Shown here piece by piece: positions 1 to 10,350 of a DNA stretch of 64,000 nucleotides. The notes under the pieces are model-generated. The model was not told the origin of the DNA. It did not search any database and saw nothing but the letters and a program-made list of their open reading frames with translations. The stretch comes from an uncultured Myxococcales bacterium (GTDB lineage Bacteria; Myxococcota_A; UBA9042). Positions within the stretch are counted from its first letter, which is position 1. Every line of letters starts with the position of its first letter. Both the position numbers and the translations under genes were made by a program. Location: positions 62,001 to 126,000 of the forward strand of contig CAIYWC010000091.1 of NCBI GenBank assembly GCA_903929795.1. Reading direction: 5' to 3'.

Positions 1-744
1 GTCCCACGTGGCGTCGATGTACGCGGCCGTCTTGGGCAAAAACCGCCAGGAGCCATTCAAGCGCGTGTGGACGGTGTTGGTGTTGAAGCCGCCGTAATCC
101 TCAAAGCGATCAATAATGTAACCGCCCGAGAGCGCGATATTGAACGGCCGGCGCTCCGGCGTGTCGCCCGGGTGGAACTCGATACGGCCGCCGACGTCGT
201 TCAGGTTGCGATTCAACGTCTGCGTCGTCTCCCACGTGTTGGCCTGAAGCGAACGCGTGAAGAAGTCATACATCGTGAACGCGATCGGCTTGCGCTGGCC
301 AAACGTGACGTCCAGCGCGGCATTGCCGCCGAAATTGTTGAGGTTCTTGATCAGCTGGTCGTTGGACACGTAGACGCGGCCGTCGCCCGCCGCGGCAAAG
401 TTGAACACCGTGTTGCCCGTCAGGTCATTTTGCAACGACAGCCGCGGCGTGATGCGCACGGATGCCGCGCCGCGAATCGGATTGTTCAGCGCCTCCTGCG
501 GGCTGGCGTTGAAGATATTGGTGTCGTAGTAGCCAGTCACGCCGATGGACGGCCGCAGCAGGAAGTCGCCGCTGCGCAGGCCGCGGTCCTTGGCGATGGA
601 CGGCAACGCCATTTCCGCCGACTGGGCCAGGACCGGCGTGGCCACCAGCGTCACGGCTGCCACGGCGCCCAGAACGAGCGACGCGACCAGGGCCGTCAGC
701 GCGTGTCCAAACGTTCGGCGGTATGTCGGTTGAAGCTTGAGCAC
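1..744 (-). CDS. Outer membrane beta-barrel-like protein (C-terminus runs off window)
   Basis: Reverse-strand frame from GTG at 744 reads VLKLQPTYRRTFGHALTALVASLVLGAVAAVTLVATPVLAQSAEMALPSIAKDRGLRSGDFLLRPSIGVTGYYDTNIFNASP...; signal peptide plus alternating aromatic/polar strands; open to the window edge. Confidence 0.75.
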   Translation of the reverse strand, partial: MLKLQPTYRRTFGHALTALVASLVLGAVAAVTLVATPVLAQSAEMALPSIAKDRGLRSGDFLLRPSIGVTGYYDTNIFNASPQEALNNPIRGAASVRITPRLSLQNDLTGNTVFNFAAAGDGRVYVSNDQLIKNLNNFGGNAALDVTFGQRKPIAFTMYDFFTRSLQANTWETTQTLNRNLNDVGGRIEFHPGDTPERRPFNIALSGGYIIDRFEDYGGFNTNTVHTRLNGSWRFLPKTAAYIDATWD

Positions 745-807
745 GTTCTGACTTCCTCGGATGCGGGTGCAAGCGCTTTGGCGCATTGGAACTGCAAGGC
801 CTCGACG

Positions 808-1356
808 TTACGGCTTGAAGAACGGGCTCGCGGACGGCGGCACTTCCATGGCCGGCGTCAAGTCGATCAGCCCTGCGGTCGGGTTGATCTCCGGCATGTC
901 CTTGTCGATGTTCTTCTCAATGTACGGCCGACCATCGATCGTCCCGTCCACTGCCGGGCCACCGCAGCCCTTGAGTTGGCCTTGCAGCTCTTCGGCTTTA
1001 TTGAAGGCAATCGAGACCTTGACGTATTCGTGCTCAGCGCAGTCCGCATCCCGGCGCGAAGAGCATTCCTGCAGCGCCGTGTAATTGCTGTCCGCCAGGC
1101 GCTTCAAGCCGTTCATCGTCGTCAGCGCGTCATTCACGCAGTTGACGCGGTTGATGTTCTGCGAACGACGCGCGTCTTCCAGCTCCGAGAAGCCGTCGCT
1201 GACCATCGCGCTCATCTTGTCGATAAACGCCTTGGACTGCTGCATCTTCGAGTCGATCGACGCAGGATCGGTCGGCGACGCGTCTTGGGCGGCCACGCGA
1301 CCCGCAACGATCAAGCAGAAAGCTCCGATCATCATGGCAAGGTACTGGCGCTTCAT
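808..1356 (-). CDS. Secreted hypothetical protein, 182 aa
   Basis: MKRQYLAMMIGAFCLIVAGRVAAQDASP signal peptide; same strand as preceding gene; four Cys. Confidence 0.75.
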   Translation of the reverse strand: MKRQYLAMMIGAFCLIVAGRVAAQDASPTDPASIDSKMQQSKAFIDKMSAMVSDGFSELEDARRSQNINRVNCVNDALTTMNGLKRLADSNYTALQECSSRRDADCAEHEYVKVSIAFNKAEELQGQLKGCGGPAVDGTIDGRPYIEKNIDKDMPEINPTAGLIDLTPAMEVPPSASPFFKP

Positions 1357-1952
1357 CCTCTGGCCTCATCCCGATGGGCAACGCCCCACCGGCTTCGCAA
1401 TCCACATACTGAGCGGCTTCGCAGCCTTCACACCGTGCCTTGCCAGACTGCGTTTGCCGTGCAGCGCCCAGGGCCGTTACGACCCCGCACGCCACTGGAC
1501 CCGCGCGAAACTACGGCGCTAAACGCCGCAAGTCCTCGCGAAGTACCGACCTCCACAGCGCCTCGTACCGGTTCGCGCGGCGGCTTTGGACCGCACTGCG
1601 CGGGTTAACGCGACGCAAGCAGCGGTACTGTATGGCTCGGTCATGCTGCCTGTCAACTCTCAGCCGGCTTTTTGGCGGGCTGCGGGCGACCCAGCGCTCA
1701 CACATCCACACAACTTCACCCTCGCGCAGAGAGCTTTGGCGCTGTGCAAATGGCGGCTCCGGCAAATCGACCTTCGGTCTGGCGGAGTCTGCTGAGTGGG
1801 TTGCCGCTTGGCGCGCGGAGGATCAAAAGATTTTTGCAAGACTGCGCGCGCGCGGGAATCTCGCGCTCGGCATCAGAAGCTGGTAGTTTGCAAAAGCGCA
1901 GCGCGCACGGCCGTCACGGACTTTTTGCCGCGCGATTGGAAGGGGGAAACGG

Positions 1953-2516
1953 ATGCCAGTGGAGCCGACCTTGACGCCCGCCGTCGGCGATTGGCCGCAG
2001 CTGGTCAAGCTGTTTGCCGAGGCCAGTCCGCTGCGGATGGGCCACTGGAATCCGCTGACGGGCGAAGTCTTCGCGGCGCCGCGGCGCAAGAACGCGCGGG
2101 CGATCGCGGAGGCCTTTGAGTTGCGCCTGCTGGACGAGGAAGGCTGGTTGGAAGTCCCCTTTCTGGAGAGCGACGAGGCCTTTGCCCTGGCGGTGAATTG
2201 GGCGCAGTCGCTCGATCCGGGCCGCGGTAAGGCGGCGGTCACCCAGGCGCTGGGGCAGGACAAGCCGTTTCGGCAACTGCGCGTCGTGCTTGGCCAGATG
2301 GTCGGGCTGCAGCGCCGCTACGAGAAAGCCGTGCGCGAGGAGGCCGAGGCGCGCTTGGTCGAACTCTGCGTCGGGCTTGGCTTTTCGCTCGATCACCCAC
2401 GGTTTGGGGAGCTGGCGCCGTACTTCGCGGATCCGGAGACACCGGCTGTGACGACCGTGACGGCTGTGCAGCGCCGGGTCAACGCGCTGTCGATCGGGAG
2501 GGCCCCATGCGCCTGA
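1953..2516 (+). CDS. Hypothetical protein, 187 aa
   Basis: ORF with balanced composition, overlaps the start of the DUF192 gene (2507). Confidence 0.7.
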   Translation: MPVEPTLTPAVGDWPQLVKLFAEASPLRMGHWNPLTGEVFAAPRRKNARAIAEAFELRLLDEEGWLEVPFLESDEAFALAVNWAQSLDPGRGKAAVTQALGQDKPFRQLRVVLGQMVGLQRRYEKAVREEAEARLVELCVGLGFSLDHPRFGELAPYFADPETPAVTTVTAVQRRVNALSIGRAPCA

Positions 2517-3052
2517 TCGCCTGCGCGCTCGCATGCGCCGCGTTGGCTTGCAGCCGGGCGCCGACCGAACCCACGGCCGATGCGCCACCGACGATCGCGC
2601 CAGCCGCGGAGCCGCGCGCCGTTGAAGAAGCGCCGAGAAAGATTGAACACTTCGCTGGACGTGGCGTGCTGCAAATCGCGGATCGGCCCAATGGTCCGAC
2701 GATCGCCTTGGAGTTGGCACGCCAGGAGCCTGAACGCCAACAGGGCCTGATGTTTCGCCAGAAGATGGCGGACGACCACGGTATGCTGTTTTTCATGCCG
2801 TACGACAACGACTGGGTGTTCTACATGCGCAACACCTACATCCCGTTGGACATGGTGTTTATCGATCGCGATTGGCGCGTCGCGGGTATGGTCGAGAACG
2901 TGCCGCCGCTGACCGAGGATCACCGTTCAGTCGGCAAGGAATCGCGTTATGTTCTTGAACTAACTGCACATAATGCAACGAAGCTGGGGATTCGCGCTGG
3001 CACCAAGCTGCTGTTTGAACCGCGGCCGGACGCGGTCAGCCCCGTGCCCTAG
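2507..3052 (+). CDS. DUF192 family lipoprotein
   Basis: Lipobox-like LACS; ALELARQEPERQQGLMFRQKMADDHGMLFFMPYDNDWVFYMRNTYIPLDMVFID matches the DUF192 pattern. Confidence 0.9.
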   Translation: MRLIACALACAALACSRAPTEPTADAPPTIAPAAEPRAVEEAPRKIEHFAGRGVLQIADRPNGPTIALELARQEPERQQGLMFRQKMADDHGMLFFMPYDNDWVFYMRNTYIPLDMVFIDRDWRVAGMVENVPPLTEDHRSVGKESRYVLELTAHNATKLGIRAGTKLLFEPRPDAVSPVP

Positions 3053-3055
3053 CCG

Positions 3056-3544
3056 ATGGACGCCCACGCGCTGCACGCCGTCCTGCGGCACGACGCCGAA
3101 CTGCTGGCCGCGCGCCTGCCGGAGATGCCACGCGCGGATCGGCCCGCGGCGCGCCAGCTTGCGCTGCGGGCGTGGCGGTTGCTGGACGATCCCAAGCCCA
3201 AGGCGCCGGCGCTCCTGGCGCTGCTTGGCGAGCTGCACGCGGTGCTCGGCGTCCGGGAGCTGGGCAAACCGGCGATGGCGGTCTGGCGGATGCGCGCGAC
3301 GCAGCCGTGGCCGGAGGTCCTGCGGCGGACGCTGGTGGCGGATCGCGTGGTCGCGTGGCAGCGGCGGTTCGATCAGCGCTGGCAGGCACGCGTGGCACTA
3401 AGCGCGGCGCGGATCGACTGGCTGGAGGCGCGCGTGGCCGAGCGCGCGCACACGCAGGTGGCAACCGTGCGTGCGCCAACGGAATCGCCGGGCCGCGAGC
3501 CGCTGGAGCTGCTGCACAAGCGCGGCAGGTCGCGGTTTTCGTAA
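3056..3544 (+). CDS. Hypothetical protein, 162 aa
   Basis: ORF 4 nt after the DUF192 stop, same strand, ATG start. Confidence 0.6.
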   Translation: MDAHALHAVLRHDAELLAARLPEMPRADRPAARQLALRAWRLLDDPKPKAPALLALLGELHAVLGVRELGKPAMAVWRMRATQPWPEVLRRTLVADRVVAWQRRFDQRWQARVALSAARIDWLEARVAERAHTQVATVRAPTESPGREPLELLHKRGRSRFS

Positions 3545-3632
3545 CTGCTTCCGGGCGATTGTGAGGCGCTGCTGAAACCGTTATGCTGCGGGCCGCCGCC
3601 GGGGCGGCTGTAGCCAATTTGAGGGGAAAATC

Positions 3633-5990
3633 ATGAAGATGAGCGCAATGTTTCAGACGCGGCTGCTGTCGCTGGCTTTGGCGGGTGGGCTGGCGGCGCT
3701 GGGCGCGTGCGGCACCAGCAGCACGGCGGACACGGACACCGCGGCAACCGACGACGTCGCGGCCGACACGCAAGTCGACGTCGCCGCCGATGTGTCGACG
3801 ACCGACGCGGGCCCCGACATCGCCGTCTGCACCAAAACCTGCGTCACGCCGCAAGGCCAGAGCGACGTCAGCCTCTGCGGCTCGATGGGCAAATACGACT
3901 GCGTCGCGGGCTGCTGCGTCGCGCTGTTCACCTGCGCAAGCGACAAGGACTGCCAGGGGCGCCTCGGCCAGCCGGAATGCCCGGACAACCGCTTCACGTG
4001 CGTCTGCGACGTGCCCAACGGCGTCTGCTACCAGAGCCAGTGCTTGAAAGACGCCGACTGCGCGAGCGGCAAGGTCTGCTCACAGGGCGGCTGCATCGCG
4101 GCGCCGACCACCAGCGGCTTGCACGCGCGGCTTTTGCGCACCGTTTTCATTGGCAAGCCCGGCCAGACGGTGAATTTGGCCGCGGATCTGGGCGCGCAGG
4201 CCTACGACGACAGCGGCAACGTCGCGAGCGCGGCGACCTTCACATTCACGGTCAAAGGCACGGCCGCGCCGACGCCCGCGGCGGGCAAGATTGCGCTGCC
4301 GGACACGGCGGGCGACTTCACGGTGACCGCTCAGGTCGTGGGCGGCGACGGCAAGGACTCCAACCCTGCGATCATCCATGATATTGGCAAGATCACGGCG
4401 GGCGTGCTGCGCGTCGCAGCTTTTGATGAAGAGACGCTGACGCCGCTGACGGGCAACCTCGTGGTCGTCGGTCAGTCCGACGCCGTGACGCCGGACACGG
4501 CGCAGACGGTCGCGCTGGTCAACGGCCAGGCCAACGTGGCGACACTGCATTTTCCCGCTGATATCCATCTCTTCGCGGCGAACCACGCACCGGTCACCGT
4601 GCTGGGCTATATGCCGGAAGGGACGACCGGCGACATCACGCTGACCTCGCCGCCCGTGGCGTTCGCGGATGTGGCGCTGAGCGACGACGGCACGCTCGTG
4701 TTCAGCAAGATCGTCGACGACACGGGCAAGATCGTCCACAACGGCACCAAGCTGATCAACGAGGACGTGCTGACCGGCACGATCGCCTACAGCGGCAACG
4801 GCGAAGCGGCGCTGGGCCTCACGTCTTTGTCCTTCAATAATGCGCTGTTGAGCTTCTCGATCGCCTCGATCCTCGGGCCCAACGTGACGCGCAAGTTCGA
4901 CAAGAACGCGCCGACGATTCTCAATCCGGGCTCCTACAACCAGGTCCCCGGCGGCGTGACGTTCGGCCTGGGCTCGCCGGTGATCACCAAGTATCTGCTG
5001 TCCGGCACACCGGGCAACCACAAGGTCTGGACGCTCGCTGGTCACATTGAACTGACGGCAATCACGGCGGATATTGGCAAGATCATGGACGCGGTCCAGG
5101 GCGGCGTGGACATCGGCAAGATCGTCGCGGTGCTGTTGCCGTTCCTCTCGACGTTCTACTCGCAGGTCGTCATGGACGTGCCGTTTGGCACGACGGTGTC
5201 CGACCCGATCCATGAGCTCGATCTGAATCCGCAGTTCCCGCTGCTGGTCCACACGGCGATCACGCCGCCCAAGCTGCCAGCGCTGGGCGACGGCACGTAC
5301 GCGGACCTGATTTTCGGCATTGGCGGCGCGATGTTGCCGTCGGGCGAGATTGTGCCGCTGGGCCTGACGGCGGCGGCGGACAAGAACCAGAGCTCGGATC
5401 CGTCCGATGGCATTGTGGACGCCGATCCGAATACCGACGGCGACCAGTCGACGCTGAACCTGTGGATGGCGCCGCTGCATTCAGGCCTACAATTCGGCAG
5501 CGCCAACCACGTGATCGTGTCGGCCGCGGTGGTGCTCGAAGGCACGACCAAGGACGCGAACGGCAAGATCCTGACCAGCCACAAGCAGGGCGGCTCGATC
5601 CAGATCACGCAGCCGGACTTCGCGCCCGCGACGCTGACTGTGGGCGATTTCCTGCCGCTGCCGGTTGGTTCGGTCTTCAGCGCGACCGACGGTACGCTCA
5701 AGGTCGTGGCGGTGCCAGGCGTCGACTTCTATCGCGTGACCCTGGACGGGCCCAACGGCACCGCGTGGCAGATCGTGCTGCCGGCTTCCGCGATTGGCAC
5801 GACGATCAAGCTGCCCAACATCCTGGCGCTCGGCGCGGACCAGGACTACCGGGCGACGGCGAAGGACTGCACGGTCGGCGCGTTCGTGCTCAAGGCGCCG
5901 CAGACGGTGCCGGCGCTGCTCAACAGCGCGCTCCTGACCGACCTGCTGCGCAACGTCAAGATGACCTCGTTCACGGACGCCAAGCTCTAA
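3633..5990 (+). CDS. Large lipoprotein with Asp/Ala/Thr-rich linker and N-terminal Cys-rich segment, 785 aa
   Basis: MKMSAMFQTRLLSLALAGGLAALGACGTSSTADTDTAATDDVAADTQVDVAADVSTTDAGPD; lipobox LGAC followed by low-complexity linker and Cys-rich block. Confidence 0.85.
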   Translation: MKMSAMFQTRLLSLALAGGLAALGACGTSSTADTDTAATDDVAADTQVDVAADVSTTDAGPDIAVCTKTCVTPQGQSDVSLCGSMGKYDCVAGCCVALFTCASDKDCQGRLGQPECPDNRFTCVCDVPNGVCYQSQCLKDADCASGKVCSQGGCIAAPTTSGLHARLLRTVFIGKPGQTVNLAADLGAQAYDDSGNVASAATFTFTVKGTAAPTPAAGKIALPDTAGDFTVTAQVVGGDGKDSNPAIIHDIGKITAGVLRVAAFDEETLTPLTGNLVVVGQSDAVTPDTAQTVALVNGQANVATLHFPADIHLFAANHAPVTVLGYMPEGTTGDITLTSPPVAFADVALSDDGTLVFSKIVDDTGKIVHNGTKLINEDVLTGTIAYSGNGEAALGLTSLSFNNALLSFSIASILGPNVTRKFDKNAPTILNPGSYNQVPGGVTFGLGSPVITKYLLSGTPGNHKVWTLAGHIELTAITADIGKIMDAVQGGVDIGKIVAVLLPFLSTFYSQVVMDVPFGTTVSDPIHELDLNPQFPLLVHTAITPPKLPALGDGTYADLIFGIGGAMLPSGEIVPLGLTAAADKNQSSDPSDGIVDADPNTDGDQSTLNLWMAPLHSGLQFGSANHVIVSAAVVLEGTTKDANGKILTSHKQGGSIQITQPDFAPATLTVGDFLPLPVGSVFSATDGTLKVVAVPGVDFYRVTLDGPNGTAWQIVLPASAIGTTIKLPNILALGADQDYRATAKDCTVGAFVLKAPQTVPALLNSALLTDLLRNVKMTSFTDAKL

Positions 5991-6120
5991 CCACGCTGAC
6001 CGCTGTCGGCCACCAGACTTTCGCGGTCGGAGAAGCCGCATTTCGGACCGGACCGCGCGCGCACCTCGAGGTGGCACGCCGCGGATCGAGGATGTTCAAT
6101 CTCGAGCTTCGCTCAACGCC
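5991..6120 (+). repeat. Dispersed ~135-bp element, copy A (degenerate 3' end)
   Basis: CACGCTGACC...GCCGCATTTCGGACCGGACCGCGCGCGCACCTCGAGGTGGCACGCCGCGGAT...GAGCTTCGCTC aligns with copies B, C and D. Confidence 0.75.
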
Positions 6121-6149
6121 CCCCGCCGCGGCCGACTGTCCGCGCGCCG

Positions 6150-7106
6150 CTACCGCGCGAGCTTGGAACTCTTGAGGTAGGTCATCAGCTCAGCATCCGT
6201 GCCCAGCAGCACGTGCGTGCGCGTGCCCGGACCGCGCCCGGCGCCGAGGATCTGCGGATAAGCCTCCAGCGTCGCGAGAAACGCGTAGAGCTCCGGATCT
6301 GCGTTGTACGCGTCGGCGTAAATCTTGGTCGACTCCGCCTCGCCCTGGCCGGCGATCTCGCGCGACTTGCGGTACGCCTCCGAGCGAATCTCTGCCAGCT
6401 TGCGCTCACGCGTTCCCTGAATTTCTGCAGCCTTGCCCGCGCCTTCCGAGCGATACTGCTCGGCGACCTTTTGGCGCTCGGCGATCATCCGGCCAAAGAC
6501 ATTTTGCTGCACGGCTTCGATGTAGTTGATGCGCTTGAGGCGAACATCAATGATGTCAATACCATACGCCGCAAGTGTCATCTTGCGCGCCCGTTCCAGG
6601 ATCTCCTTGTGCAGCTCCAGCCGGCCTTTGCGCACGATCAGCTCATCGTGCGTCTCGGTATCCATGCCCGGCATCTCGACCGCGCGCGTGTCCGGGCGCA
6701 CGGCCTCAATCAGGTTGTTCTCCGAGATCGTCAGGCGCACCGTCGACTCAATCACGTCGTCCAGCCGCGTCTGCGCGCCTTCAAAATCGCGGACGCTGCG
6801 CAGGAATTTCAGCGAATCGACGATCTGCCAGCGCGCCGTGCAATCGACCCAGATGAAGCGCTTGTCCTTGGTCGGCACCTGCGCGCGATCGCTGTCCCAG
6901 CGCAGCAACTGCTTGCTGAAGCGGTGCACTTTGTCCCAGGGTGCGATGAACAGAAGTCCAGGCTCCGTGCGGGTTTTGCCCATCGGCTCGCCGAATTCGG
7001 TGATGACGACCTGCTCAAACTCGTTGACGACGACCAAGCAGTTCGCCGCCAGCCAAAAGCCGACGACGATGACGATGAGCGAAATGAGGGCGACGCGCTG
7101 GCTCAT
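6150..7106 (-). CDS. hflC: Protease modulator HflC
   Basis: SPFH/prohibitin-domain protein; NCLVVVNEFEQVVITEFGEP..., paired with hflK. Confidence 0.93.
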   Translation of the reverse strand: MSQRVALISLIVIVVGFWLAANCLVVVNEFEQVVITEFGEPMGKTRTEPGLLFIAPWDKVHRFSKQLLRWDSDRAQVPTKDKRFIWVDCTARWQIVDSLKFLRSVRDFEGAQTRLDDVIESTVRLTISENNLIEAVRPDTRAVEMPGMDTETHDELIVRKGRLELHKEILERARKMTLAAYGIDIIDVRLKRINYIEAVQQNVFGRMIAERQKVAEQYRSEGAGKAAEIQGTRERKLAEIRSEAYRKSREIAGQGEAESTKIYADAYNADPELYAFLATLEAYPQILGAGRGPGTRTHVLLGTDAELMTYLKSSKLAR

Positions 7107-8134
7107 GGGGCACCTCCAGCGGCTGCGGCAGGCGCTTCCGGCATCTTGACCACGCCCGAACTGAGCTGCAGCACCGGCAGAATCCCGCTCTTGGCGCCGC
7201 CGTCGAGCACGGTAATTTCATCAATCGCGGGAAGCACTTGCGCCATAGTCTCCAGGTACAGCCGCTTGCGCGTCACGTCCGGGGACTTCTTGTACTCGGC
7301 GAGGATCTGCCGGAACCGCTCCGCGTCGCCCTTGGCGCGGTTCACCCGCTCGCGGCGCGCGCCTTCCGCCCGCTCGACAGCCTGCAGCGCCTCGCCTTCC
7401 GCCTTGGGAATCTCGCGGTTGTACGCCGCGCGCGCCTCGTTGATCAGCTTTTCGCGGTCCTGCTCGGCGCGGTTGACGTCGTTGAAGCTGGCCTGCACCG
7501 GCTCCGGCGGCGTCACGCCGCGCAGCTGCACGGCGATGACCTTGATGCCGGCGTGGTAGCTGTTGAACGACTTCTGCAGCAGCGTCTGCGCCTCCGCTTC
7601 GATCTGGTTGCGGCCCACGGTCAGCAGGTCGTCCACGGTTCGGCTGCCCGCGACCTCGCGCAGCACGGCTTCCGACAGGTCGCGCACGGTGGCGTCCGGC
7701 TCGTTCAGGTGAAACCAGTAGTCCGTCGCGCTGGTGATGCGGTACTGGACGATCCACTCGACATCGGCGATGTTCAAATCCCCAGTCAAAGTCAGGGATT
7801 CCACGGCGTATGGCCCCTTGACGAACTCCGAGCGCACGTCTGCCTTGGTGGTGCGAAAGCCGAATTCCTGCTTCAGCACGCGCTCCGTCGGAAAGCGCGC
7901 CACGGTGTCCAGGCCAAACGGCAGCTTGAAGTGAAAGCCCGGCCCTTCCGTGGTCGTGTAGCGGCCCAGACGCAGGACGACCGCGTGCTCGTCCGTGCCG
8001 ACGGTGTAAAACGCCGAGCGCGCCGTCGCGACCGCCAGCAGCGCCAGCACGACCCATAAAACCCAATGAATCCAAGTACCAGGCGGTCGCCATTCCGGCG
8101 GTCGAAAGCCAGCGTCACGATGCGGCATTGCCAT
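7103..8134 (-). CDS. hflK: FtsH protease activity modulator HflK
   Basis: SPFH domain, YTVGTDEHAVVLRLGRYTTTEGPGFHFKLPF; 4-bp overlap with hflC. Confidence 0.93.
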   Translation of the reverse strand: MAMPHRDAGFRPPEWRPPGTWIHWVLWVVLALLAVATARSAFYTVGTDEHAVVLRLGRYTTTEGPGFHFKLPFGLDTVARFPTERVLKQEFGFRTTKADVRSEFVKGPYAVESLTLTGDLNIADVEWIVQYRITSATDYWFHLNEPDATVRDLSEAVLREVAGSRTVDDLLTVGRNQIEAEAQTLLQKSFNSYHAGIKVIAVQLRGVTPPEPVQASFNDVNRAEQDREKLINEARAAYNREIPKAEGEALQAVERAEGARRERVNRAKGDAERFRQILAEYKKSPDVTRKRLYLETMAQVLPAIDEITVLDGGAKSGILPVLQLSSGVVKMPEAPAAAAGGAP

Positions 8135-8152
8135 GTGCAGTCCTTTGTGGCG

Positions 8153-8626
8153 TCAGGACGCCAGATCGTCGTCCTTGTCCGTCTCCGGCACGCCGGTGAA
8201 AAAGCGTCGCAACGCCTCGTCACCTTTGGTTTTTTCCGTGGTTGCCTGAGGCGGCGCGGCCGCATCCTCGGCGCGCATTTTGCGCGACTCGTCCAGGATG
8301 GCGTCAAAAAGGCTCGGCAGCCGCTGCATCAGGCGCGCCTTGACCGGCTCGCGCAGCGTGATTTGGTCAATGCCCTCGAACGCCTCAAGGAACAGCACCA
8401 CCTCGGGTGGCAGCACCGTGCGGACCCACTGCCAGCCCACCGGCGCCACGCTGTCCACGTCTTGCCAGCGCAGCCAGTTGCCGACCGTGCCGCTCTCCGG
8501 GTCGCGCGCCCGCAGCGTGCCGTCGTCGTCGATCTCGGCCACGATGTACGCCTTGCCGACGGTGTAGTTGTGGTTGTTGGCGTTGCCGGTAATGAAGATT
8601 CGGCTGCCCAATGGCCAAGTGCGCAT
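8153..8626 (-). CDS. Hypothetical protein, 157 aa
   Basis: Start chosen at MRTWPLGSRIFITGNANNHNYTVGKAYIVAEIDDDGTLRARDPESG; upstream part of the 198-aa ORF has non-coding-like composition. Confidence 0.7.
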   Translation of the reverse strand: MRTWPLGSRIFITGNANNHNYTVGKAYIVAEIDDDGTLRARDPESGTVGNWLRWQDVDSVAPVGWQWVRTVLPPEVVLFLEAFEGIDQITLREPVKARLMQRLPSLFDAILDESRKMRAEDAAAPPQATTEKTKGDEALRRFFTGVPETDKDDDLAS

Positions 8627-8737
8627 GGCGACTCTCCTTTGGTGACGTGACCCGTCCCCGCGTCGGCGCAACATAGCACATTGCGGCCCGCCGTGGGGCC
8701 GTTGCAAGGTTTTCGCGAATCGCGGATGCTGGCGGCC

Positions 8738-10306
8738 ATGCAGATCCACGAACTCTCCGCGATTGACCTGAAAAAGTACCTGGAAACGCGGCAGGTGTCA
8801 TCGCGGCAGATCGTTCAGGCGCTGATTGACCGACGCCATGCCGTCGACGAGGAGGTCCGCGCGTTTGTGCTGACTTTTGACGCCGAGGCGCTGAAGCGCG
8901 CCGATGAAGCCGACGCGGCGCGTGCGCGGGGCGAGTCCTGGGGCGTGCTGCACGGCTTGCCGGTCACGATCAAGGAGAACATCGACATCGCAGGGACCGA
9001 TTCGACGATGGGCCTGAAGAACCGCCAGAACCAGCCGGCCAAGGTCGACGCGGTGAACGTGCGGCTGCTCAAGGAAGCCGGGGCGATCGTGATCGGCAAG
9101 ACCAATGTGCCGCAGCTGCTGCTGGCGCAGGAGACCGAGAACGCGATCTGGGGCATCACGCACAACCCGTGGAACACGGCGCGCTCGCCGGGCGGCTCGT
9201 CAGGCGGCGAAGCGGCGGCGCTGGCGTCGGGCTCAAGCGTGCTGGGCATCGGTACGGACATCGGTGGCTCGATCCGGATTCCCGCGCATTTCTGCGGTAT
9301 TGCCGGCCTCAAGCCGACCGTCGACCGCTGGAGCAACCGCGGTTCGGCCACCGGCATCGCCGGCCAGGAGATGGTGCGCTCGCAGATGGGGCCGATGGCG
9401 CGGCACGCCCGCGATCTGGCGCTGCTGATGCAGGCCGTGGATCCGCAAAAAGCTGCGCTGATCGATCCGGCGGTGCCGCCGTGGCCGATCCCGGACTGCG
9501 CGGGCGTGGACCTGCGCGGCATGCGCGTGGGCGTGACCCTGGACGACGGCTACCTGACGCCGAATGCCGGCGTGCAGCGGGCGGTCAAGCTGGCGGCGCA
9601 AGCGCTGAAGTCGGCGGGCGCGACGATCGTGGACTACCAGCCACCGGGGCCCGACCTGCTGTTTACGTGGCTGGCGGGCATTTCGTCAGACGGCGGCACG
9701 ACCTTGCGCACCATGCTGGCGGGCGAAATGCCGGCGCGGCAGCTGCAGGCGACGGTGAAGACCGCGCTGCTGCCCAGCCCGGTGCGGGCGCTGCTGGCGG
9801 CGATTTTTGACGCGCGCGGCGACAAACGGATGGCGCGGCTGCTGCGGTCGCTGGGCCAAAAGCCGGTGTCTGAGCTCTGGGCGCTGACGAACCAGCGCAC
9901 GCTGCTGCGGCGCGCGGAGGCGGACGCGTGGGCGGCGCAGGGGCTGGACCTGGTGCTGTGTCCGCCGCACACGATGCCGGCGATGCCGCTGGGCAGCTCA
10001 GGCGACTTGACGATGACGCTGAGCTACGCGTTTCGCTACGTGATGCTCAATTTCCCGGCGGGCATCGCGCCCGTGACGCGCGTGCTGGAGAGCGAGACCG
10101 TGCGGCCAAATCCCGCCGACACAGTAGAAAAACGCTGTGCTCAAGTGGAGTTGCACGCGGACGGCATGCCGGTGGGCGTCCAGGTTGTGGCGCCGCCTTA
10201 CCGGGAAGAGCGCGTGCTGGCGGCGATGGCGGCGATTGAGGACGTGGTGTCGCAGGACGCGCTGTACCCGCGCACGCCGATTGAGCCGCTGGGCAAGGGC
10301 AAATAG
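8738..10306 (+). CDS. Amidase signature family protein
   Basis: GLPVTIKENIDIAGTDSTMG, NPWNTARSPGGSSGGEAAALASG, GTDIGGSIRIPAHFCGIAGLKPT: amidase Ser-cisSer-Lys signature. Confidence 0.93.
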   Translation: MQIHELSAIDLKKYLETRQVSSRQIVQALIDRRHAVDEEVRAFVLTFDAEALKRADEADAARARGESWGVLHGLPVTIKENIDIAGTDSTMGLKNRQNQPAKVDAVNVRLLKEAGAIVIGKTNVPQLLLAQETENAIWGITHNPWNTARSPGGSSGGEAAALASGSSVLGIGTDIGGSIRIPAHFCGIAGLKPTVDRWSNRGSATGIAGQEMVRSQMGPMARHARDLALLMQAVDPQKAALIDPAVPPWPIPDCAGVDLRGMRVGVTLDDGYLTPNAGVQRAVKLAAQALKSAGATIVDYQPPGPDLLFTWLAGISSDGGTTLRTMLAGEMPARQLQATVKTALLPSPVRALLAAIFDARGDKRMARLLRSLGQKPVSELWALTNQRTLLRRAEADAWAAQGLDLVLCPPHTMPAMPLGSSGDLTMTLSYAFRYVMLNFPAGIAPVTRVLESETVRPNPADTVEKRCAQVELHADGMPVGVQVVAPPYREERVLAAMAAIEDVVSQDALYPRTPIEPLGKGK

Positions 10307-10350
10307 CGCCCAAGGCGCGCGGTCGGGATCGCCGAATCAGTCAGGCATCT

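Noticed and set aside
67-1608. 513-aa plus-strand ORF
   Set aside because: Antisense to two signal-peptide-bearing minus-strand genes; Arg/Val/Ala-rich composition typical of high-GC antisense frames.
1357-1952. Possible small genes in the ~600-bp divergent gap
   Set aside because: Several overlapping short ORFs on both strands but none with signal peptide, RBS and coding-like composition; likely a divergent promoter region.
4080-5480. 466-aa minus-strand ORF
   Set aside because: Antisense of the 785-aa lipoprotein; Arg/His-rich composition without domain-like features.
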